A stretch of DNA of 64,000 nucleotides, taken from the NCBI GenBank assembly GCA_024803745.1, contig JANJXV010000039.1, positions 6,886,001 to 6,950,000 of the forward strand, in the 5' to 3' direction. This document shows, piece after piece, positions 30,842 through 40,809 of this stretch. The notes under the pieces were generated by a model. That model worked only from the letters and a program-made list of their open reading frames with translations. It did no database searches and had not been told where the DNA came from. This DNA is from Megascapheus bottae. Its lineage: Eukaryota; Chordata; Mammalia; Rodentia; Geomyidae. Positions within the stretch are counted from its first letter, which is position 1. Each line of letters begins with the position of its first letter. Position numbers and translations under genes: made by a program.

Positions 30842-31691
30842 TTAGATTGGTGAGCAGAGGGCTGGGGGCCTGTGGCTGCCTGGCCTGGAGTCCGGGCTAG
30901 GCGGGTCTTGCTGTGCAGGTTGCCTGAGATACTTGTCCATGCAGGAACGGTCTTCATTCCCAGACACCCCATAGAGGGTGGCAAGCGCCTTTATGCTGTA
31001 GGGAAGGAGCTCTGTCAAGGACACCTCCAAATCGTCGACAGGTGGACAGTCCGGAGGGACACTGGGTCCAGGGGTGGCAGACTTTGCAGACTGTGGGGAC
31101 TTCTTTGGGCCTGGGTGGACCCTTCTACTGGAAGGCAGCTGGGGGTGGAGGGCAGCGGCACTGGGGACCTGCCCCCCATTGTTATCCTGGTGAGGGGAGC
31201 CTTCTGGGGTCACAGGCTGCTGCTCACTGGCTTGCTGCTGTTTCCTTCTCTTGGTCAGCTGGTTCTTAAACCAAGACTGGAGAGGGGGAGAGAGGGGGTA
31301 CAGATGCATAAAGAGGATCAGGGCACCAGACAGCTCTCATCCCGTAGCAGGGCCTGGAAGGGGCTGTGGAGGTTCTCATGTGAGCACACGTGGAGTTCCT
31401 CCATCAAACACAATTGTGGGGGGGAGTCCAGAGGTCCCCACGAGTGTGGACAGCCCCACCTGCTCATGACAAGAGTCAAGAGTGGGGGAGGCCCTGGGTT
31501 TGAGGTGACAGCTAGAGACACGGAAGAGGACTGACTCACCTTCACCACAGACTCAGGCAGCTCCACCTCTGAGGCCAGCATCTGGACCTCGTTCATGGTG
31601 GGGTGCGGGTTCAACTCGAACATCTCCCTCAACTTGATCAGCTGGTTCTCTGTGAACTTGGTGCGTTTCCGGCGAGTGTGTGGGGTCGGGT
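30842..31691 (-). CDS. LEUTX: LEUTX-like copy B, PRD-class homeodomain gene (exons 2 and 3)
   Basis: LEUTX is a PRD-like transcription factor of early embryonic genome activation. Two coding exons are visible. The homeodomain exon (31540-31691, 152 nt, entered in phase 1) has helices 1-2 as RRKRTKFTENQLIKLREMF and onwards. The last exon (30842-31276, TAA 30842-30844) begins SWFKNQLTKRRKQQQ. Both are open and have good sites (ctgcag|acc; aag|gtgagt; ctccag|tct). Lys50 and Asn51 of the recognition helix are kept, but position 47 is Ser and 53 is Leu. The tail (SIKALATLYGVSGNEDRS and CMDKYLRQP) aligns with the human LEUTX C-terminus. About 194 residues are visible (human protein 198). No first exon or promoter was found upstream, where block R2 and SINEs lie, so expression is doubtful. 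Synteny between DYRK1B and EID2 supports the assignment. Confidence 0.7.
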
Positions 31692-31924
31692 CTGCAGAGG
31701 GGACACACAAGACCCATTTGTGACAAGCCTCGACCTCTGGGGTCTGCTTGCCTGAGCCTGCTCTGAGCATCATTAGCAGGTGAGACAGAGGGCCTGGGCC
31801 CTCATTCCTGTGCACCCTTCCTCTGTGCACCGCAGAAGAACACCCCCTAACCCCAGACACCACAGGAGTCTAGCTGGGTTCCATTTTTGGTGCCCTGAGG
31901 CATCTTCCCTTTGGGGATGTTTGG

Positions 31925-32401
31925 TGCTGACCTTGGCTTGAACTCTCAAAGCTCCTGAGCGTTCATGCTCTGGCACTCTACCACTTGAGCCTCAGCTCTC
32001 CTTCTGGCTCTTTGGATGGAAACGATGGAAGGGAAATAAGAGTCTTACAGAGTTCCCTGTCCAGGCTGCTTGTGAATCACGAATCTCAGACCTCAGCCTC
32101 CTGAGTAGCTAGAATGACAGCCATGAGCCTCTGGCACTTGTCAGTCTCTCTGAAGACTCAGTGTCTCCCCATCATAAAATGCTTGCAGGTGGGTCACTGG
32201 GCATTAGTTTTTTGTTGTACTGCCAGTCATGGGCCTTAAACTCAGGGCCAAAGCACCATCCTTGAGCTTCCTCAAGGCTAGCACTCTACCACTTGAACCA
32301 CAGCACCACTTCTGGCTTTTTCTATGCATGTGGTACTGAGGAATCGAACCCCGGTCTTCATGCATGCTAGGCAAGCACTCTACCACTAGGCCAAACTCCC
32401 G
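31925..32401 (-). repeat. Inverted SINEs upstream of LEUTX-like copy B
   Basis: 31925-32140 is a decayed Alu/B1-headed copy. 32205-32401 is tRNA-headed and shared with the copy A side. Confidence 0.7.
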
Positions 32402-33209
32402 GTCCAGAGGGCATTAGCTTTACATGGATGTGAAAGATCCCACCCTCACTCGTGGGGCCACAGCAAAGAGGAACAGACTCCCTCAGGAAGATTCACGGGC
32501 ACAAGCCAGGCTGGCAACCTCCAAAAGCTTGTCTCCATCGCCAGAGGCCAGGGCAGCTAGGAAGCCTGGAGCTGACGCTGTGAAGTCTGCACCCTCCAGG
32601 CCTATGGCTGGCCACCAGCCCCCTGCATGAGTGCCACTCAGCCCTCACACCTCCACCCAAGCCACCAGACTGCATCCACCCATAAGCCTCTGGGCCAGGC
32701 CATGGGACGGCCTCCTGGCCCAGAATTCCACACTGGAGCTCAGACTCCAGCACGAGATCAAAAGGATTATTCCAGTAATCCCTGCTACCTGGGAGGCAGA
32801 GGCCAGGAGGATGCTGGATCAAGGCCAGTGATGCTGAAAAGTTAAGAATCCATCCCAGTCGAGGAGGATTAGATTAACACACAAGCACAGTCAAGAGCTA
32901 GTGGCACCCGCCCATAATCCTACCTACTCTGGAGGCTGAGATCTGAGGACTGAGGTGCCAAGTCTGGCCAGGCAAGGAAGTCATGAGACTCTTTTATCTC
33001 CAGCAAATCAGCAAAAAGCCACAAGCAGAGCTGTGCTCCAGTGGTAGAGGGCTAGCCTTAGGTGACACAAGCAAAAGGCCCTGAGTTCAAACCCCAGTAC
33101 CAGCAATTCCAGCGAGTGAAAGCAAACTCCAAGATCAGTTCTGCTTCTCTACACTGCCGTTTCCTCCCAGATGATCATATCTGGGCCACAATATGTGCCT
33201 TCAATATTC
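32402..33209. repeat. Duplicated spacer block R2
   Basis: Partner of 29104-29926. Differences include g/a at the start, a 7-base deletion near 32912, and about ten scattered substitutions. It includes an Alu/B1-headed SINE (32910-33105). Similarity ends where a T-run begins. Confidence 0.85.
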
Positions 33210-33224
33210 AATTTTTTTTTTGCA

Positions 33225-34135
33225 GGGGAAAGGGGACCGTTCCTGGGGCTTGAACTCAGCCCTGGACCCTATCCTTGGGCTTTCTCAAGGCTAGCACTCT
33301 ACTAATTGAGCCACAGCACCACCTCCAGCTTTTTCTGTGTATGTGGTACTGGGGAATCAAATACTGAGCTTTGTGCAATTCTGCAAGTAAACTACCAGGC
33401 CCCCTTCTGGCTTTTTCTATGTATGTGGTACTGAGGAATCAAACCTGGGTCTTCATGCATGCTAGGCAAGCACCCTACCACTAGGCCAAACTCCTGGTCT
33501 GGGATTCTGGGATACAATTAGAAGAAGAAAAAAAAGAACAGACAGGGGCCAGGAGTTTGGCCTAGTGGTAGAGTGCTTACCTACCATGCACAAAGACCCG
33601 GGTTCGATTCCTTGGTACCACATACATAGAAAAAGCCTGGAAGTGGTGTTGAGGCTCAAGTGGTAGAGCTCTAGCCTTGAGAAAGTTCAAGGACAGGGCT
33701 TAAGCCCTGAGCTCAAGTCCAGGAGCCCATCCTAGTTCTTGAACTTAGGGTCTGAGTGCTTTTTCTAAACTTCTTTGTGCTCAAGGCTAGTACTCTATCA
33801 CTTGAGCCACAGGGCCACTTCCAGATTTTTCTCTGTATGGGGTACTAAGAAATCATAGTCAGGGCTTCATGCCTGCTAGGCAAACACTCTACCACTAAGC
33901 CACTTTCCCAGCCTCCTCCACCAATATTCTTTTTCTTTTTTCTTTTTGCCAGTCCTGGGCTTGAGTTCAGGGCCTGAGCACTGTCCTTGGGCTTTCTCAA
34001 GGCTAGAGCTCTACCACTTGAGCCTCAGCACCATTTCCACCTTTTTTCTATGTATGTGGTACCGAGGAATCGAACCCAGGTCTTCGCACATGCTAGGCAA
34101 ACACTCTACCACTAGGCCAAACTCCCGGCCCCATC
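33225..34135. repeat. Five tRNA-headed SINEs in a row
   Basis: 33225-33400 (-), 33408-33500 (-, partial), 33545-33720 (+), 33725-33915 (-, diverged) and 33935-34135 (-). Confidence 0.75.
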
Positions 34136-34359
34136 CATCAATATTCTTGATGAATGTACTCTCCCAAACTTCTCAATAAACACTAAAGTTGAGTCCAATC
34201 TCCAAAATCAGAAGTTGATTTTACTCTGAGAATACAAGGACGATTCCGCAAGTAATCAATGTGTAAAAGTATCCACTAGACTGCCACACAGAAGCCACAC
34301 CTGTCCCCTGAGCGTCTCTTCATCTCCCAGCCCCGGCCTCCCCCATTTCTCCCCACCCC

Positions 34360-34598
34360 CAACCCCATATCCCCACACAAGGCCAAGCTATCCACAGCCA
34401 GTTTACCTTCCGTGGAGGCCTTAGCAGTGCTTGCTGTAGCCATCTTGGTGCTTTCTTCTTCTTGAGCTCTGGAGTTCAACCCCATATCCCCACACAAGGC
34501 CAAGCTATCCATAGCTGCCAGTTTATCTTCCATGGAGGCCTTAGCAGTACTTGCCGTAGCCAACTTGGTGCATTCTTCTTCTTGAGCTCTGGAGTTCA
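34360..34598. repeat. Two-copy tandem repeat (about 117/120 bp) with an open frame on the - strand
   Basis: Two direct copies of about 117 and 120 bp, each beginning aaccccatatccccacacaa on the + strand. On the - strand an ATG frame (34608 down to 34276, 110 codons) reads both copies, for example NSRAQEEE, ATASTAKAS and LALCGDMGL twice. I recognise no family. Copies differ at about a dozen sites with frame kept (3-bp length difference). Coding status is unknown. Confidence 0.6.
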
Positions 34599-34799
34599 AA
34601 TGGCCCAAGGAGCCTGTGAATTCTGCATTTAAGTCAACCTTGTAGTCCCTCCCCTAATCTCATGATCACCCTGCATGAATTCACGGCCTGGAGCAGCCAC
34701 TCCTTGCTTCAGTGTTGGGCATAAAAGAAGATGCAATCGAAGGCCAATTTCTCAAAAAAATCCAAAACCCCCAAAATGTCATATTAAAACTAAAGCAAC

Positions 34800-35870
34800 A
34801 GGGACAGCGATTGTGGCTGAATGGTCGAGTGCTTGACTAGAATGCATAAAGCTTTGGGTTTCATTCTTCAGTACCACATGCACAGAAAAATCTGGAGGTG
34901 ATGCTGTGGCTCAAGTGACAGAGCGCTAACCTCGAGAAAGGCCAGTGCCCACACCCTGAGTTCAAGCCCCAGGAAAAAAACAAAACAAAACATAATCTTG
35001 TCCAGGCACTGGTGACAGGCTCCGCTGAGATTTGAGGATCATTTTTCTAATCAGCCCTGGGAGGACAGTCTGAGATTTTTCTTTTCTTTTTTTCTTTTTT
35101 TTTTTTTTAACCAGTACTTGAATTCAGGGCCTGGGTCCTGCTCCTGAACCTCTGTGCTCAAGTGCTCAAAGCTAGTGCTCGAGCACTTGAGCTACAGCCT
35201 CGTGGTGGAGTGCTCTCTCCGCGTGCATGAAGCCCTGGGTTCCATTCCCCGGTACCATATACTCAGAAAAAGCCGGAAGTGGTGCTGTGGCTCAAGTAGC
35301 AGAGTGGGAAAAAAAAAAAAAGTCTCATTTTCTGCTCGGGCTTATGTTCAACCATGGTCCTCAGATCTCAGCTCCTCAGTAGCTGGGAACAGGCGTGCGC
35401 CATCACTGATAGCTTATGTGACACTCTTCTTGATTTATGCTAGCCACACACACAGAGCCACTTCTGGCTTTTGTTGTTTATGTGGTACTAAGGAATCGAA
35501 CCCAGGGTGTCAGGTATGGTAGGCAAGCACTCTACCATTAATCCACAGTAAAATCCTCATCTTCAATGAACCACCAGGAAATGAATTGTGAAGCTGTGCC
35601 TAAAAGTGTAAGAGAGCTAGCCCAGGCCCTAGGTTCAAAGCCCCGCCACAAACAAACAAAAAGCAAGCAGAGGATTCATTCAGAAACTGGAGTGGCAGTG
35701 CCAGGAGTTTGGCCTAGCATGCATGAAGACCCAGGATCGATTCCTTGGTACCACATACATAGAAAAAGCCGGAAGTGGTGCTGTGGTTCAAGTGGTAGAG
35801 CTCTAGCCTTGAGAAATGCCCAAGGACAGTGCTCAGACCCTGAGCTCAAGCACTGGGACTTGCAAAAAAT
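34800..35870. repeat. SINE fragments between LEUTX-like copies B and D
   Basis: 34800-34980 tRNA-headed (+). 34995-35080 Alu/B1-headed partial (+). 35100-35190 inverted right arm. 35205-35310 tRNA-headed partial (+). 35450-35545 inverted partial. 35695-35865 tRNA-headed (+), ending in a (GAGA)n tail. Confidence 0.65.
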
Positions 35871-35949
35871 GAGAGAGAGAAAGAGAGAGAGATTGAGGTG
35901 ACAGGCTCTCAAGCCAGGCGCAGAAGATGTAAACAATGATGAGGAGGCG

Positions 35950-36280
35950 CGTGGGGGGTGGGGGTGAGGTTTATTTGGATCTTGCAGGAAAGGAAGGTGG
36001 AGATAGATGTGAGTGGAGAGCGCAGTGTGACCTAGGCTGGGGCATGAAGCCCTCCAGCTCGGGCTAGGGGCCATGGGGGTTCCCTGAGAAGAAACTTTCC
36101 AGGCTGGAGGAGTCTTGGTCCTCAGACATGCCATAGACGAGGCCAAATTCTTCGGTGCTGTAGGGAAGGGGTGCTTTCCAGGACCCCTCCTAAGCTTCCA
36201 TGGGCAGAGAGGCCAGCGGGAAACCGAGTCCAGGGGTGGGAGGTAGTGCAGACTTGGAGGGCTGTACTGGGCCTGGGTAA
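35950..36280 (-). pseudogene. LEUTX: LEUTX-like copy D, last-exon relic
   Basis: Homologous to the 3' half of the last exon of copies B and C, including 'ccctacagca' and the 3' UTR around 'ttcctgcaagatccaaataaac', which holds AATAAA on the - strand. The frame reads STEEFGLVYGMSEDQDSSS then LESFFSGNPHGP, stop TAG at 36064-36066. This is closer than copies A-C to the human LEUTX end (acidic, hydrophobic and Ser-rich). An upstream in-frame TAG lies at 36090+100, that is 36190-36192, and homology stops abruptly near 36280. No homeodomain exon is present. Confidence 0.65.
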
Positions 36281-36681
36281 TGAAGTCTGTATCTAAGGAA
36301 ACCTGCTAGTCCCTACTACCCACTCTCTAGGTCCCTCCCTATCATCCTCCCAATCTTATCTCAATTCATTTGTGCCTGGGACAAGCCTGTGCCTGGGCTT
36401 CAGTGTAGGACATAAACGAAGATGGCCCTTGAAGGCTAATTCCTCACACGTGAAAGTCATGGTTAAAGGAAAACAATCTCAAAGTGCACACAGAAGGAGC
36501 TGAGGACAGAAGCTGCAGGGACGGGGGTGGGGGCAGATCTAGGGCAGGATGGAGCAGCAGGGAGAGGCTGGTAGGATCTGGCCACTGGTCACCATTGTCC
36601 TTTGGAGTGGGCCAGCCATGGTTGCCAGGGACCAACACCAATCAGAGGCAACCTATAGCTCAATTAGAGTTTTGCTTCTAG

Positions 36682-37800
36682 GGGCTGGGAGTGTGGCCTA
36701 GTGGCAGAGTGCTTACCTAGCATGCACCAAGATGCACCTGGGTTCGATTCCTCGGTACCACATACATAGAAAAAGCTGGAAATGGTGCTGTGGCTCAAGT
36801 GGTAGAGCTCTAGCCTTGAGAAACTCCAAGGCCCTGCATTCAAGGCCCAGGACTGGCAAAATGAATAGAGAGATGAGTTTGGGTTCAAGACCATAGGAAT
36901 AAAGTATGTCCTCATCCTGTGCTGGAGGTTCATACCCTGAATCCTAGATGTATGGGAGGGTGAGACCTGAGTTTCAGAATTCAAGGCCAGTCTAGTCAGG
37001 AAAAGCCTTGAGACTTTTTTCTTTTTTTTAATTTTGGTCAGTTGTGAGACTTGATCTCTGGGCTTGGGTGTTGTCCCTGAGCTCTTCAGCTCAAGGCTAG
37101 TGCTCTACCCCTTGAGCCACAGTGCCAGTTCCAGTTTTCAGATGATTAATTGGAGATAAGAGTCTCTTGGACTTTAGTGCCTGATCTGGCTTTGAACTGA
37201 GATCCTCAGATCTCAGCCTCTTGACTAGCTAGGATTACAGGCGTGAGTCACCAGCTCTAGCCCTTGAGGCTATTTCCTATGAATAACCAAAAAGCCAGAA
37301 CAGGAGACGGGACTCAAATAATAGAACAATAGCTTGCTTGCTCACTTTCTTGCATGCTTGCTTGCTTTCTTGCTTGCCAGGCCTGGGGCTTGAACTCAGG
37401 GCCTAGGCACAATTCTTGGTCACTTTTTGCTCAAGGCTAGTGCTCTACCACTTGAGCTACAGTACCACTTCTGGCTTTTTTCTGTGCATGTGGTACCAAA
37501 GAATTGAACCCCGGTCTTGGTGCATGCTAGGTGAATACTCTACCACTACACCAATCTCCTGGCCCTTTTTTTTTTTTTTTTGTCAGTTGTGGGGCTTGAA
37601 CTCTGAGCCTCGGTGCTGTCCCTGAGCTCTTCAGCTCAAGGCTAGTGCTCTACCACGTTGAGCCATTGTACCACTTCTGGTTTTGGAGATAAGTGTCTCA
37701 TGGACTTTTGTGCAGAGGCTGGTTTGGAACCGTGATCCTCAAATCTCAACCTCCTCAGTTGCTAGGATTTTAGACCTGAGCCACAGGAAACCCAGCTAGA
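36682..37800. repeat. SINE cluster upstream of LEUTX-like copy C
   Basis: 36682-36860 tRNA-headed (+). 36920-37010 Alu/B1-headed partial (+). 37025-37265 Alu/B1-headed (-). A (CTTG)n-like tract at 37330-37378 leads into a tRNA-headed copy to 37565 (-). 37570-37790 Alu/B1-headed (-). Confidence 0.75.
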
Positions 37801-37912
37801 GCACTAACCACAGCAAAACAGCTTAAGAATTGCGCCCATGCCCTGAGTTCAACCAAGGTGGTGGGGGGAGATGAGTGAATAAAGAAGGGCTGAGGGGTGA
37901 ATGTGGGTAGGA

Positions 37913-37996
37913 CCAATAGCAGCGCAGGGTGGAAGGTGGGACTGGGATTAGGGCTGGTCCCAGAGGGTGGGGACCCATCAGCCTTTTGTATAAATA
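37913..37996 (+). promoter_or_regulatory. LEUTX: CCAAT/TATA promoter of LEUTX-like copy C
   Basis: CCAAT at 37913-37917 and a perfect TATAAATA at 37989-37996, in correct order. They predict a start near 38020-38025, which puts the ATG at 38046 about 25 bases into the transcript. GGATTA (37945-37950), the core bound by K50-type PRD homeodomains such as CRX, OTX and LEUTX, lies between them. The start site is predicted from spacing. Confidence 0.55.
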
Positions 37997-38045
37997 CAGA
38001 CTTCATAGGGAGCTTGGGACATTGGAAATCTAGAGCTCCAGACGA

Positions 38046-40194
38046 ATGCAGCTGACTGACACCGACTCTGCTAAGGCCTTGATGGGGGGTAAGCTGATGC
38101 CTGTGGGGAGCACGGGGCATGGGGAGAGGATAGAGAAGCTCAGAGAACTGAGGACAGGGGTGAGACTTTGAGGGGGCCCCTGGGTTGTGCCAGACATTGG
38201 GCAGAAATGGTTATCTGAGAAACCTTCCTTGAATTCCTGGAATAAAAATTGACAATGTAGAGCCGGGAGTGTGGCCTAGTGGTAGAGTGCCTGCCTAGCA
38301 TGCACAAAGCCCTGGGTTTGATTCCTTGGTACCAGAAGTACAGGAAAAGCCAAAAGTAGTGCTATGGCTCAAGTAGCAGAGTACAAGCCTTAAGCAAAAG
38401 GTGTCCAAAAACAGTGCCTAGGCCCTGAGTTCAAGCCCCATGACCGGCAAAGAAAAAAAAAAACGAACAATGTATGTGCTGGATTCAACTTCATAGCACT
38501 TTCTTGAAAAATGTTAATGGAGTACAGTCATCAAGGAAATTAGTGTGAAGACGAGGCATGTTATGTGTTTTTATTTCAGAGCCAATATTTGCGTTTGAAC
38601 TCAGAACCTGAGCAGAGTATCTTTGCTGCTCAAGGCAAGTGCTTTACTCCTTGAGCCACAGCTCCGCTTCCAGACTCTTTTATTTACTTTTATTTATTTA
38701 TTTTCTTGCCAGTCCTGGGCTTGGGCTCAGGGCCTGAGCACTGTCCTTGGGATTTCTCAAGGCTAGAGCTCTACCACTTGAGCCCCAGCACCACTTCTGG
38801 CTTTTTCCTTGGTACGTGGTATCAAGGAATCAAACCCGGGTCTTCGTGCATGCTAGGCAAGCACTCTACCACTAGGGCAAACTCCCGGCCTCTTTTTTAT
38901 TTTTGATGGTTTATTAGCAAGGTCTCATGGACTTTCCTGCCTTGGCTGGCTGGGAAACTGATCCTTTTAGGTCTCAGCTGCCTGATCAGCTAGGACTAGA
39001 AGCCTGAGCCCTGTGCACTCGGCTGGATCTGTTTGTGTTTTTATTTTTCTCCAGTCATTGATGGCAGAAATGCTTTTGCAGTGTTTTCCTCCTTCTTGGC
39101 CTTGAGTCACAGTTCATCCCTGGTCTCTGCTCCCCAAAGACAGGAGAGTATGGCTGTGCAGCCTTGAATGATCACTACCTTTCGGGGAAGAGGGCAGATG
39201 GTAAGGAGCAGGAGCAGGGTCTAGACTGCCGTCTTCTACCAGCTTCCGGTGCTCAGAGCAGGCTCAGGCAGCAGACCTCAGGTGATTTATCACCCATGTG
39301 TCTTGTGTGTCCCTTCTGCAGACCAGCTGCGAGCTGCTCGTCGGGAACGCACGAGGTTCACAGAGTACCAGCTGTCCAAGTTGAGGGACACCTTCAGGCA
39401 CACTCAGCACCCCAAATGGGACCAGGTACTGGAGGTGGCCTCTGAGGTGCAACTGCCTGAGTCTGTGGTGAAGGTGAGTCAGTCCTCTTCCGTGTCTCTA
39501 GCTGTCACCTCAAACCCAGGCATTCCCCACTCTTGACTCTTGTCATGAGCAGGTGGGGCTGTCCACACTCGTGGGGACCTCTGGACTCCCCCCCACAATT
39601 GTGTTTGATGGAGGAACTCCACGTGTGCTCACATGAGAACCTCCACAGCCCCTTCCAGGCCCTGCTAGGGGATGAGAGTTGTCTGGTGCCCTGATCCTCT
39701 TTATGCATCTGTACCCCCTCTCTCCCCCTCTCCAGTCTTGGTTTAAGAACCAGCTGACCAAGAGAAAGAAACAGCAGCAAGCCAGTGAGCAGCAGCCTGT
39801 GACCCCAGAAGGCTCCCCTCACCAGGATAACAATGGGGGGCAGGTCCCCAGTGCCGCTACCCTCCACCCCCAGCTGCCTTCCAGTAGAAGGGTCCACCCA
39901 GGCCCAAAGAAGTCCCCACAGTCTGCAAAGTCTGCCGCCCCTGGACCCAGTGTCCCCCCGGCCTGTCTACCTGTCGAGGAGTTGGAGGTGTCCTTGACAG
40001 AGCTCCTTTCCTACAGCATAGAAGAGCTTGCCACACTCTACAGGGTGTCTGCATGGACAAGTATCTCAGGAAACCTGCACAGCAAGACTCGCCCAGCCCA
40101 TGTCCTAGGCTGGACAGCGTCATGCCCCAGCCCTGAGCTCGCTGCTCTCTCCAGTCACATTTATCACCTTCCTTTTCCCAAAAGATCCACATAA
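38046..40194 (+). CDS. LEUTX: LEUTX-like copy C, homeodomain gene with altered C-terminus
   Basis: Predicted exons: 38046-38088, 39322-39473 and 39736-40194 (217 aa, stop 40192-40194). Exon 1 reads MQLTDTDSAKALMG and ends in phase 1 at a gtaagc donor, which exactly fits the phase of the homeodomain exon (DQLRAARRERTRFTEYQLSK and onwards). It sits just downstream of a CCAAT/TATA promoter. The homeodomain keeps Lys50 and Asn51 but has Ser47 and Leu53. The last exon is nearly the same as copy B up to the acidic, hydrophobic SIEELATLYRV segment, which aligns with the human transactivation motif. A 19-nt deletion then shifts the frame, replacing the conserved terminal block with an unrelated tail ending FPKRST. 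An internal ATG (38082) is the alternative start. The exon 1 choice is an inference. This is the copy most likely to be transcribed. Confidence 0.65.
38263..39030. repeat. SINEs in intron 1 of LEUTX-like copy C
   Basis: 38263-38455 tRNA-headed (+). 38575-38690 inverted right-arm fragment. 38703-38892 tRNA-headed (-). 38895-39030 inverted Alu/B1-like head. Confidence 0.75.
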
Positions 40195-40294
40195 ACTTTA
40201 CCCCTGCTACCCCCCATCTGCCTCTTCTGTTCTTGGCTGGAGTGCCTGTCACTCTAATTTCAGTATGTAATACAATTTGGTCCCTGATGTTGCT

Positions 40295-40300
40295 AATAAA
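40295..40300 (+). other. LEUTX: Polyadenylation signal after LEUTX-like copy C
   Basis: The first canonical AATAAA downstream of the copy C stop codon, about 100 bases on. The ancestral site seen in copy D (AAATAAAC) is CATAAAC here, near 40190. Confidence 0.5.
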
Positions 40301-40434
40301 AATTTTTGCCATCCCCATCCTTGCTCAGAATCCAATGCTCTTTCAGCACCTCACCACACCGAACAAGATTTGTTCTGATCTTCATGGTTAGGGAGAAATC
40401 CCAGCATCTGCCTCTCCTTAGAGAGGGTTAGGGT

Positions 40435-40635
40435 TCTGGGGCCTGAGCTCAGGGCCTGGGCACTCTCCCTGAGCTTAGTGCTCAAGCATTTGGTCTACAG
40501 CTCCTTTTTCTGGTTAGTGGAGATAAGTCTTAGAGACATTCCTTCCTGGGTTGATCTTGAACTGGGATCCTCAGCACTCATCCCTCCTGACTAGCTAGGA
40601 TTTTACAGGTATGAGCCACCTAATGCCTGGCCAGA
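40435..40635 (-). repeat. Inverted Alu/B1-headed SINE
   Basis: An inverted copy (ggcctgagctcagggcctgg to 'gagccacctaatgcc') between LEUTX-like copy C and EID2. No galectin genes, which occupy this interval in human, are seen. Confidence 0.7.
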
Positions 40636-40809
40636 CTATCTTGGTTTATAATGAAGGTAGTTTTATAATCAGTGGGAGGGAAGAACACAGTCCTAGCTTT
40701 GAACCTTGAGGATGCCTATAGGAAAAAAAAAAAATCCGCTAAGATTTCACTAATAAACCTGGAAGTGGTAGCGATGTAAAACAAGAGCCCCCTTGGCCAG
40801 TCCACGTTC

